64,000 nucleotides of DNA from an uncultured Acetatifactor sp. (GTDB lineage: Bacteria > Bacillota > Clostridia > Lachnospirales > Lachnospiraceae): positions 1 through 64,000 of the forward strand of contig CAJUSI010000026.1 in the NCBI GenBank assembly GCA_910589035.1, read 5' to 3'. Below are positions 26,505-33,960 of this stretch, in pieces. Position 1 is the stretch's first letter. Every line of letters starts with the position of its first letter. A model generated the notes under the pieces. The model did not search any database. It saw only the letters and a program-made list of their open reading frames with translations, and had not been told where the DNA came from. The position numbers and the translations under genes were made by a program.

Positions 26505-27983
26505 TTATTTTTCCTGAAGTTCAATGTATTTCCGTAATACGAAATGCATACAGGTGCCCTCATTCTCTTTGCTGGTGGCCCAGATATAGCCGCCGTGATC
26601 CTCAATAATCTTTTTCACAATGGACAGTCCGATCCCGCTGCCTCCCTGGGCGGAATTGCGGGACGCATCCGTGCGGAAGAACCTCTCGAAGATTTTGGGC
26701 AGATCCTTCTGTGCGATACCCTTGCCGTTGTCTTCGATCTCAATGCGGATGGAATCCGCCTCATCCAGAATCCGGATATCGATCACCCCATGGGGCTTGT
26801 CTATATACTTGACACTGTTGCTGATAATATTATTGATGACCTTCTTCATCTGCTCCGGATCCGCTATGACGATCGTGTCAGGCTGCGCCAGATTGGAATA
26901 ATTCAGCTCGATATTTTTCTGCTCCAGATCCAGTCCCACCTCTTCCACGCAGTCTCCGAAATAATCCGCCACATTGATGCGGTGAAAATTATAGGGGATC
27001 CTGTTGTTATCAATTCCGGAGTAATATGTCAGCTCATTGATCAGCCTCTCCATTTCATTCGCTTTATTATATATGGTCTTGATATATTTATCCATCTTCT
27101 CGGGCGTGTCGGCCACCCCGTCCATGATTCCCTCCACATACCCCTTGATGGCCGTAATGGGAGTCTTCAGATCATGGGAAATGTTGCTGACAAGCTCTCT
27201 GTTCTGCTTCTCGCTCTCCCGGTTTTCCTCTGTGTTCTCCTTCAGGCGCAGGCGCATATCCTCATAGTTACGGTACAGATCTCCGATTTCGCCCTTGATA
27301 TCCGTCTGCAAAGCGTAATCAAAATTGCCTTCCTTAATTCTGCGCATGGCCGCATTCAGCTCGTTTACGGGATTGAACACCCCTCTCCGGATCCACAGCG
27401 TCAGCATCAGGCTGGTAAAAATGAGAATCAGCACAATTGCCACGAACATATCTACCAGAAGCTTTCTGGAGATCAGGGAATTCACCTTCGTAACTACAAA
27501 GGCGCTTCCCCTGCTGCCGTCCGGGAAGAGGAAATCCACCTGCTTCACATATTTATCCAGATCATCGAAATAAAAACCGGAATCGTCCGCTATGCCGTTC
27601 TCTCTATACGGCGGAAGCTTGGAAAAAATTGCCTCCGCAGCCTCCTGATTGCCGGCATAGTAAAGCTCATCCTCTTTTCTCACGATAATATATGTGGTCT
27701 TTCGGGGGATCTGAGCATTTATCAGCTCCAGATAGTCCCTGTCCGCAAGCCTGGCGGAAGCCGTCTCCACCTGCTCAGCCAGCCGTTCAAATACCTCCTC
27801 CGTAATATCCGCCACCTGGCGCATATTTTCCGTTATAGCCGTATAATCAAGCTTCTCCATGGGAAAGCCCTGCTGCACGTTCATCAGATACAATCCGATC
27901 CCGCAGAACGCCAGCGCCGTCATGGCCAGCGGCAGGATGATGATGACGCAGAATGTAACCCGAAGTCTTGTCCGAAATCTCAT
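26505..27983 (-). CDS. Two-component sensor histidine kinase
   Basis: A 492-residue membrane kinase. One helix at residues 8-34 and another near 175-198 bracket an extracytoplasmic sensor domain of about 140 residues. A HAMP domain follows (RRGVFNPVNELNAAMRRIKEGNF), then the H-box LVSNISHDLKTPITAIKGY, N-box INNIISNSVKYI and G-boxes IEDNGKGIAQKDL and GGSGIGLSIVKKI. It would phosphorylate the regulator encoded 120 bases downstream. The signal is unknown. It is divergent from the vanG-like gene, which could make cell-wall stress relevant. Confidence 0.92.
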   Translation of the reverse strand: MRFRTRLRVTFCVIIILPLAMTALAFCGIGLYLMNVQQGFPMEKLDYTAITENMRQVADITEEVFERLAEQVETASARLADRDYLELINAQIPRKTTYIIVRKEDELYYAGNQEAAEAIFSKLPPYRENGIADDSGFYFDDLDKYVKQVDFLFPDGSRGSAFVVTKVNSLISRKLLVDMFVAIVLILIFTSLMLTLWIRRGVFNPVNELNAAMRRIKEGNFDYALQTDIKGEIGDLYRNYEDMRLRLKENTEENRESEKQNRELVSNISHDLKTPITAIKGYVEGIMDGVADTPEKMDKYIKTIYNKANEMERLINELTYYSGIDNNRIPYNFHRINVADYFGDCVEEVGLDLEQKNIELNYSNLAQPDTIVIADPEQMKKVINNIISNSVKYIDKPHGVIDIRILDEADSIRIEIEDNGKGIAQKDLPKIFERFFRTDASRNSAQGGSGIGLSIVKKIIEDHGGYIWATSKENEGTCMHFVLRKYIELQEK

Positions 27984-28288
27984 AGCAACTCCCTCATTGA
28001 GACTGTAAACACACCAGTGAAGTCTGGAATAAGGACATTATATCATACCTGCTCTCCGAAAATATAAAATTAGAGAAAAATATAATTAACAAAATCTTAA
28101 AAATCATTATTCGAATTTTTGCCCTTCCCGCTATTTACTTTTTTGATTTTTGGTTGTAGGATAATAAAAGCTGATTCCCCGCCGCAAAGCAAATCATCAG
28201 CTGCCGGGCAGGCATGACTGCCGGCGCATTACCTGCGGGAATCCAGGCGGGTTCTGAATCAAAATAGACGGGAAAGAAAGGATATAGT
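27984..28288. promoter_or_regulatory. Divergent control region between the kinase and the vanG-like gene
   Basis: An AT-rich divergent gap. A TATAAT -10-like hexamer for the kinase direction lies at 28037-28042 on the minus strand, though its -35 is weak. An inverted repeat GCTGCCGGGCAG..CTGCCGGC lies near 28200-28226, before the ligase gene. Promoter positions are tentative. Confidence 0.4.
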
Positions 28289-29365
28289 ATGAACAAAATA
28301 AAAGTTGTCGTCTTCTTTGGAGGGTGTTCCCCCGAATACAGCATATCCCTGTCGTCCGCATCCGGAATTATCATGAATATTGATCCGGAGAAATATGATG
28401 TCCTGACGGTGGGCATCACCAGAGACGGGGATTGGTACTATTACACCGGGCCGGTGGACAAGCTGCTCAGCGATACCTGGCAGAATCCCCAGGACTGTAC
28501 ACCCGCAGCGCTTTCGCCAAACCGCAGGGAAAACTGCCTGCTTTTGATCAAAAACGAGAGTGTTACCCGCGTTCCTTTCGATATCGCATTTCCTGTGCTC
28601 CATGGCTGCAACGGGGAAGACGGTACCATACAGGGAATGCTGGAGATGTCCGGTATCCCCATTGCCGGATGCGGAACTCTTGCCTCCGCCTTGGGCATGG
28701 ACAAGGACAGAGCGCACAAGCTGGTCAGCCTTGCCGGCGTGCGGGTTCCCCGGCATCTGGTTCTGGAGAAAGAGACCCTTCCGGCACAGCAGAATGTTTT
28801 ATGTACAAAAGCGGAAGCCTTTGCGGAGGAAATCGGATATCCCCTCTATGTGAAGCCGGTAAAAGCCGGTTCTTCCTTCGGCATTACCAAGGTCGCCAGA
28901 AGGCAGGATCTGGCCGATGCCATTTCTCTTGCCTTCCAATATGACAGCCAGATCCTGGTAGAGGAAAATATCGAGGGCTTTGAAGTGGGCTGCGCCGTGC
29001 TGGGCAACCGGGAGCTGACGGTCGGTGAGGTGGACGAAATCGAACTTGCCGGCGGACTTTTTGATTTCACGGAGAAATATACCCTGAAGACCTCCTCCAT
29101 CCATGTACCGGCAAGGATACCTGTCTCCAAATCCGATGAAATCAAGGAAACCGCAAAATGTATATACAGGGCCCTGGGCTGCACGGGCTTTACGCGGGTA
29201 GACATGTTCCTCACCCCGGCGGGCCAGGTAATATTCAACGAGATTAATACCATTCCCGGGTTTACGGAGCACAGCCGTTATCCCGGTATGATGAAGGCGG
29301 CCGGGCATCCCCTCCGGGAGGTCCTCACAAGAATTCTGGAGCTGGCTCTGGAAGAAAAAGCATAA
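28289..29365 (+). CDS. D-alanine--D-serine ligase, VanG type
   Basis: A 358-residue ATP-grasp ligase of the D-Ala-D-X family, which makes the end of the peptidoglycan stem peptide in the cytoplasm. The N-terminal motif FFGGCSPEYSISLSSA, the nucleotide segment YPLYVKPVKAGSSFGITK and FNEINTIPGFTEHSRYPGM are present. The omega-loop sequence FTEKYTLKTSSIHVPARI has the EKY form typical of VanG/VanC/VanE enzymes, which prefer D-Ser, and lacks the D-lactate ligase pattern. A VanT-like racemase follows. No VanXY peptidase is in the window, so this may be a partial or silent glycopeptide-resistance module. D-Ala-D-Ala activity cannot be excluded. Confidence 0.85.
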   Translation: MNKIKVVVFFGGCSPEYSISLSSASGIIMNIDPEKYDVLTVGITRDGDWYYYTGPVDKLLSDTWQNPQDCTPAALSPNRRENCLLLIKNESVTRVPFDIAFPVLHGCNGEDGTIQGMLEMSGIPIAGCGTLASALGMDKDRAHKLVSLAGVRVPRHLVLEKETLPAQQNVLCTKAEAFAEEIGYPLYVKPVKAGSSFGITKVARRQDLADAISLAFQYDSQILVEENIEGFEVGCAVLGNRELTVGEVDEIELAGGLFDFTEKYTLKTSSIHVPARIPVSKSDEIKETAKCIYRALGCTGFTRVDMFLTPAGQVIFNEINTIPGFTEHSRYPGMMKAAGHPLREVLTRILELALEEKA

Positions 29366-29412
29366 AACGAAAAAGCTTAGATACCAGGCTGAGAGGGAGG
29401 CAGAGATTTTCA

Positions 29413-30663
29413 ATGCAGAAAATGGATTATCCGTCACAGACAAATGAAAAAGATATCAGGGCTCCAAAAGAACCTGATTCCAGATCCAGAGCATGGATCG
29501 AACTGGATAAGGATGCTTTAGCGCACAATGTGGCTTTTCTTCGCTCCAGGCTTCCCGAACACTGCCGTCTGATGCCGGCGGTGAAGGCGGAGGCCTATGG
29601 GCACGGCGCCGTGCTCATCTCCCGGCAGCTGAACCGGCTGGGTGTGGATTCCTTCTGCGTCGCCTGCGCCTCGGAAGGGATAGAATTGCGGGAGGCCGGC
29701 ATTCAGGGAGAAATCCTGATATTAGGCTATACCGCGCCGGAGGATTTCCCCCTGCTGCGGGACTTCCGGCTGACCCAGACAGTCATAGATTATCCCTATG
29801 CCCGAGAGCTGAACGATTTCGGGCAAACCATTCATGTACACATAGGGGTTGATACCGGAATGCACCGCGTAGGCATACGATGTGAGAGGACAGAGGAGAT
29901 TGCCGCCGTCTACCGGATGCAGAACCTGGCGGTGGACGGTATCTTCACTCATCTGTGCGCCAGTGATTCTTCCCACCCCGACCACCGGAGCTTCACCCGA
30001 AACCAGATCCTTGCCTTTTACCGGATGGCGGATCTTCTGCAGGAGCAGGGATGCCCCTGTCATGGAAAGCATATACTGGCAAGCTACGGTATCCTGAACC
30101 TGCTGCCGGACAGCTCCAGGCAGAGGAAGACGCCTGTGTCCCCCATGGGCAATCCGGACGGCCAGGAAAGCGAACGGCTTGCGGCAGATTATGTGCGCCC
30201 GGGAATCGTGCTCTACGGCGTTCTGGGCAGTCAGACGGATCTGGATATGTGGAAAGACTCCCTCCGCCCGGTGCTGTCTCTGAAAGCGAAGGTTGCCTCC
30301 GTCCGGCCGCTGTATGCAGGCGAGCCCGTGGGTTACGGCATTACTTACACAGCGGAAAGGGACATGGAAATCGCCGCCGTCACCATAGGCTACGGCGACG
30401 GTCTGCCCAGAGAATTATCCGGCGGCAGAGGAAGCGTTCTGATTCACGGCCGCAGGGCGCCCATTGTGGGCAGAATCTGCATGGATCAGACCATTGTGGA
30501 TGTCAGCAGCATCCCCCATGTACAGGCGGGCGATACTGCCGTGGTGATCGGCAGCTCCGGGGCCCTGGAAATCACCGCAGGCCAGATCGCGGAGCAATGC
30601 GGCACCATCACCCACGAAATCCTCACAGGGCTGGCGCCCAGGCTGAACAGAATCTGGTCCTGA
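29413..30663 (+). CDS. Alanine/serine racemase (Alr fold, VanT catalytic-domain-like)
   Basis: A 416-residue PLP-dependent fold-III racemase. The PLP lysine lies in LMPAVKAEAYGHG near residue 58, and the opposing catalytic Tyr in VGYGITYTAE. GRICMDQTIVDVS and the C-terminal beta domain are normal. GIFTHLCASDSSHPDH is closer to VanT serine racemases than to housekeeping alanine racemases. VanT proteins usually have an N-terminal membrane domain; this one has only about 25 unstructured residues before the barrel. It follows the D-Ala-D-Ser-type ligase by 47 bases, so supplying D-Ser is the natural guess. Confidence 0.85.
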   Translation: MQKMDYPSQTNEKDIRAPKEPDSRSRAWIELDKDALAHNVAFLRSRLPEHCRLMPAVKAEAYGHGAVLISRQLNRLGVDSFCVACASEGIELREAGIQGEILILGYTAPEDFPLLRDFRLTQTVIDYPYARELNDFGQTIHVHIGVDTGMHRVGIRCERTEEIAAVYRMQNLAVDGIFTHLCASDSSHPDHRSFTRNQILAFYRMADLLQEQGCPCHGKHILASYGILNLLPDSSRQRKTPVSPMGNPDGQESERLAADYVRPGIVLYGVLGSQTDLDMWKDSLRPVLSLKAKVASVRPLYAGEPVGYGITYTAERDMEIAAVTIGYGDGLPRELSGGRGSVLIHGRRAPIVGRICMDQTIVDVSSIPHVQAGDTAVVIGSSGALEITAGQIAEQCGTITHEILTGLAPRLNRIWS

Positions 30664-30670
30664 AGAGTAA

Positions 30671-30736
30671 GTTCTTTCCATACATTTGTTGAAAAACATC
30701 CCGGAATGCCGTCATTTCAACAAAGCATGGAAAAAC
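30671..30736. repeat. Interspersed repeat (GTTCTTTCCAT family), copy 2
   Basis: The ends GTTCTTTCCATACATTTGTT and CAACAAAGCATGGAAAAAC are inverted and could form a hairpin of about 22 bp. The interior is shorter than in the other copies, and it lies just after the racemase stop. It could serve as a terminator-like structure. Confidence 0.8.
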
Positions 30737-30746
30737 CAAAAAGTAC

Positions 30747-30794
30747 TTGACAAAAACCTAAAAAGCGCTATACTGATAATAGTAATGATTACTG
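30747..30794 (+). promoter_or_regulatory. perR promoter with Per/Fur-type box
   Basis: TTGACA (30747-30752), a 16-base spacer and TATACT (30769-30774) make a strong promoter. Directly after it, 30780-30794 reads TAGTAATGATTACTG, a 7-1-7 dyad fitting the Per-box form with its TAAT/ATTA core. It overlaps the predicted transcription start, as expected for autorepression by PerR. Confidence 0.72.
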
Positions 30795-30811
30795 ATTTGG
30801 AAGGAATGATA

Positions 30812-31222
30812 ATGGCTATACGAAAATATAGCAGACAGCGCGAATTGATAAAGGAATTCCTGATGACCAGAAAAGATCATCCCACGGCGGATATGGTCTA
30901 TATGAATGTTCGCAGGATGAATCCCAATATCAGCCTTGGTACTGTATACCGCAATCTCACCCGGCTTGCAGAAGACGGGGAAATCAACCGGCTGAACGTG
31001 GGGGACGGTACGGATCATTTTGATGCCGATATGACTCCTCATTATCATTTTGTCTGCACGGGCTGCGGATGTGTCCTAGACCTGGAAATGGACAGCATCG
31101 AATCGATCACAGACAAAGCAGCCGCCCATTTCAGGGGATATATCGCAGGGCATAAGACATACTTTTACGGATTCTGTGCCTCCTGCAGCACCCCCGGAAT
31201 TTCTGATGGTTTTTCAAAATAA
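30812..31222 (+). CDS. perR: PerR-type Fur-family repressor
   Basis: A 136-residue metal-dependent repressor. The winged helix includes HPTADMVYMNVRRMNPNISL and GTVYRNLTRL. Regulatory-site ligands are visible in HFDADMTPHYHFVC, and the structural zinc site is CTGC plus CASC. The Asp in CVLDLEM matches the PerR-defining Asp rather than the Glu of Fur, so peroxide sensing is likely. AAGGA lies eight bases before the ATG. It heads a run with rubrerythrin and rubredoxin, the classic anaerobe peroxide response, and has a matching operator at its own promoter. Confidence 0.88.
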   Translation: MAIRKYSRQRELIKEFLMTRKDHPTADMVYMNVRRMNPNISLGTVYRNLTRLAEDGEINRLNVGDGTDHFDADMTPHYHFVCTGCGCVLDLEMDSIESITDKAAAHFRGYIAGHKTYFYGFCASCSTPGISDGFSK

Positions 31223-31247
31223 TTATATATAAAGGAGATAAAGTATT

Positions 31248-31787
31248 ATGAAGTATGTATGTCAGGTATGTGGTTATGTTCATGAAGGAGATGCCGCTCC
31301 CGCTGAATGTCCTCAGTGCCATGCGCCCGCTGAAAAGTTTGCGGTTCAGGCAGGCGGGAAGACCTGGGCTGCAGAGCATGTGGTAGGCGTTGCCAAGGGT
31401 GTCCGCGAGGATATTATCGAGGATCTGCGCGCCAATTTCAACGGTGAATGCTCCGAGGTAGGTATGTATCTGGCCATGGCAAGAGTGGCTCACAGGGAAG
31501 GCTATCCTGAAATCGGCCTGTACTGGGAGAAGGCCGCTTTCGAAGAGGCCGAGCATGCTGCGAAGTTTGCGGAGCTGCTGGGTGAGGTTGTCACCGATTC
31601 CACCAGAAAGAATCTGGAGATGAGAGTGGACGCTGAGAACGGTGCTACTGCCGGCAAGTTCGACCTGGCTAAGAGAGCGAAAGAGCTGGGACTTGACGCT
31701 ATTCATGACACCGTGCATGAAATGGCAAGGGATGAGGCGAGACACGGCAAGGCTTTCGAAGGTCTGCTGAAGAGATACTTCAGCTAA
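31248..31787 (+). CDS. rbr: Reverse rubrerythrin (N-terminal rubredoxin domain)
   Basis: A 179-residue peroxide-reducing di-iron protein. The rubredoxin-type Fe(Cys)4 site is at the N-terminus (CQVCGYVHEG and CPQCHAPAEKF), opposite to the classic domain order. The four-helix ferritin-like domain has the carboxylate and His ligands in NGECSEVGMYLAMARVA, EEAEHAAKFAELLGE and MARDEARHGKAFEG. AAGGAGAT precedes the ATG. It lies between perR and a rubredoxin gene, its likely electron donor. Confidence 0.95.
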   Translation: MKYVCQVCGYVHEGDAAPAECPQCHAPAEKFAVQAGGKTWAAEHVVGVAKGVREDIIEDLRANFNGECSEVGMYLAMARVAHREGYPEIGLYWEKAAFEEAEHAAKFAELLGEVVTDSTRKNLEMRVDAENGATAGKFDLAKRAKELGLDAIHDTVHEMARDEARHGKAFEGLLKRYFS

Positions 31788-31891
31788 GCCGCATGCAATT
31801 TGCCCATTAAATATATAAATAGAAATGCGGCCCCTCCCGTCACTTGCGGGAATATCACAGCCTATATTATAGCAGAAGGAGATAAGTCATT

Positions 31892-32065
31892 ATGCAGAAA
31901 TATTTTTGTAATCCCTGCGGATATACATATGATCCGGCAAAAGGAGATCCCGAGCACAACATCGCTCCCGGCACGGCATTTGAAGATCTGCCCGCCGACT
32001 GGTGCTGCCCTATCTGCGGTGTAAGCAAGGATATGTTCCAGCCCTGCATCGATAATTACAACTGA
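31892..32065 (+). CDS. Rubredoxin
   Basis: A 57-residue Fe(Cys)4 electron carrier. The two metal knuckles are CNPCGYTYDP near residue 6 and CCPICGVSKDMF near 39; the central acidic stretch and Trp in PADWCCP are typical. AGAAGGAGAT lies before the ATG. It probably passes electrons to the rubrerythrin encoded upstream. A strong terminator follows the stop by 10 bases. Confidence 0.95.
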   Translation: MQKYFCNPCGYTYDPAKGDPEHNIAPGTAFEDLPADWCCPICGVSKDMFQPCIDNYN

Positions 32066-32075
32066 ATAAGGTGTC

Positions 32076-32112
32076 AAGGGGAATAAATCCGAAAGGATTT
32101 ATTCCCCTTTTT
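32076..32112 (+). terminator. Rho-independent terminator after rubredoxin
   Basis: AAGGGGAATAAATCC pairs perfectly with GGATTTATTCCCCTT across a GAAA tetraloop and is followed by T5. It closes the perR-rbr-rubredoxin group. Confidence 0.95.
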
Positions 32113-32182
32113 ACTCCCTGAAAAGCAATCCCTTGTACGATTTCCCGGATTTTCTGACCGAAGAGCGGAAAACAGGGCAAGG

Positions 32183-33388
32183 CTACCTGTCTGTGCATAC
32201 CTGAAAAATATAGAATTTCAGATAATAGGACTGATCCGCCGCCCAGAGTATGGGATGGTCGGCGCTCTGGGTCCGGAATTCCACCTGACGCAGCCGCCTG
32301 TGGGCCCCTGACGCAGCCTCACGTATGGTTTTGGCAAAAAGCTCCGGATCCATAAAGTGAGAGCAGGAGCAGGTGGCCAGAAATCCTCCGTCCCGCACCA
32401 GCTTACATCCCCGCAGATTGATTTCGCGGTACCCCTTCACGGCATTCCTGACGGAATTGCGGGATTTTGTGAACGCCGGAGGATCCAGGATGACCACATC
32501 GAATTTCTCGCCCCGCTTCTCCAGCTCCGGAAGCAGCTCAAACACATCAGCGCACTGAAAACGCACCCTGTCCTCCAGGCCGTTGAGGCGGGCGTTTTCC
32601 TCCGCCTGGTCAATGGCAAGCCGGGAGGCGTCCACTCCCAGTACACTTTCCGCTCCCGCAATGCCCGCGTTCAGGGCGAAAGAGCCGGTGTGGGTAAAGC
32701 AGTCCAGCACCCTTTTCCCTCTGCAGAGGCGCTGAACGGCAGCCCTGTTGCCCTTTTGATCCAGGAAAAATCCTGTCTTTTGCCCGTCCTCCACATCAAC
32801 CCTATATCTCACACCGTTCTCCACAATCTCCACCTTCGTGTCAAAGGGTTCCCCCATAAAGCCCTTGCTCCGGTCCATTCCCTCCTGAAGACGCACCCTG
32901 GCGTCGCTGCGCTCATAGACGCCGCGGATTCGGATACCGTCCTCCGCCAACACCTTTTTCACCGCCTCCACAATAACCGTTTTCCACCTGTCGATTCCCA
33001 GCGACAGGGATTCTACCACCAGCACGTCGGAAAACTTATCCACCACGATCCCGGGCAGGAAATCCGCCTCACCGAAGATCAGCCTGCAGCTGGAGGTATC
33101 CACGGTCTGCTTCCGGTATTCCCATGCGTCCCTGACCCGCTTTTCCATAAAAGCCGCGTCTATGACGGCATCCTTTTTCCTCGACAGAAGACGCAGCGTA
33201 ATCCTGGAATTTGTATTGATATAGCCGCAGCCCATGGGATACCCGTCAAAATCCCGCAGTTCCACCACATCCCCGTTTGCAAAATCTCCCAGGATGGATT
33301 CTATTTCGTTGTCATAAACCCATGCGCCCCCCGCCTTCAGGGTGCGCCCTTCTCCCTTTTTTAATGTCACAATCGTTCTATACGCCAT
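32183..33388 (-). CDS. RlmI/RlmK-type 23S rRNA cytosine-C5 methyltransferase
   Basis: A 401-residue SAM-dependent methyltransferase. The N-terminal PUA-like domain includes AGGAWVYDNEIES and DGYPMGCGYINTNSRITLRLL. The catalytic half has GKRVLDCFTHTGSFALNAG for SAM, DVVILDPPAFTKS (motif IV) and CSCSHFMDPELF. This order fits the RlmI family that methylates 23S rRNA in E. coli; target identity here is inferred. AGGAGG lies six bases before MAYRTIV, which decides the start over a frame 46 residues longer. Confidence 0.9.
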   Translation of the reverse strand: MAYRTIVTLKKGEGRTLKAGGAWVYDNEIESILGDFANGDVVELRDFDGYPMGCGYINTNSRITLRLLSRKKDAVIDAAFMEKRVRDAWEYRKQTVDTSSCRLIFGEADFLPGIVVDKFSDVLVVESLSLGIDRWKTVIVEAVKKVLAEDGIRIRGVYERSDARVRLQEGMDRSKGFMGEPFDTKVEIVENGVRYRVDVEDGQKTGFFLDQKGNRAAVQRLCRGKRVLDCFTHTGSFALNAGIAGAESVLGVDASRLAIDQAEENARLNGLEDRVRFQCADVFELLPELEKRGEKFDVVILDPPAFTKSRNSVRNAVKGYREINLRGCKLVRDGGFLATCSCSHFMDPELFAKTIREAASGAHRRLRQVEFRTQSADHPILWAADQSYYLKFYIFQVCTDR

Positions 33389-33732
33389 CATTGTCCTCCT
33401 GTCGAATTTCTTTTGATCCTTTCCATTGATTGTTGAATTATCCGCTTCCGCCGCGGTACGATTGTATCCGGCCAAGCCCGGTATACAGTTATTTTTCTTT
33501 ATGTGCTCTCGGTATTCCTGCACCATATTCTCCGGCCTTTTGGGATTCCGGTTATACAGATTCCTCCAACTTTTACGTATAATCCTGAATTTTTATATCT
33601 TTTCTATAACTTTCTTCTATAATATTCGATTTTCACTTGACAATCAATCCATTTTTATTTATTATTTTACTGTTGGGTATCGCCTTTATACTTTTTACTT
33701 CTTTCACAGTAGCTTATGGGAAAGAATCACAG
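33389..33732. other. Gap before tRNA-Pro
   Basis: AT-rich sequence without a supported gene. A short stretch at about 33419-33443 resembles one end of the GTTCTTTCCAT repeat family, but the match is too short to be sure. It contains the candidate tRNA promoter. Confidence 0.5.
33637..33665 (+). promoter_or_regulatory. Candidate tRNA-Pro promoter
   Basis: TTGACA, a 17-base spacer and TATTAT end about 67 bases before the tRNA. Hexamers and spacing are close to consensus. Confidence 0.65.
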
Positions 33733-33806
<74 letters not shown>

Positions 33807-33816
33807 TTTTTCCTTG

Positions 33817-33850
33817 AAAACATGGGCTTTTTTGGAAGTCCATGTTTTTT
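33817..33850 (+). terminator. Terminator after tRNA-Pro
   Basis: AAAACATGG pairs with CCATGTTTT around a T-rich loop, and a T run ends the structure. It starts 10 bases after the tRNA. Confidence 0.8.
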
Positions 33851-33960
33851 GATGTTATCGGAAAAGCTGTGGCCCTGTCATCTCCTCTGAGAGGTATGAA
33901 AGCCAAAACAAAGAAATACGTCAGATTTTGCATATGAAATTCTGTTTGGAGGGAAAGATT

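Noticed and set aside
26544..28067. 507-codon plus-strand frame
   Set aside because: Antisense to the histidine kinase; no homology and no start signal.
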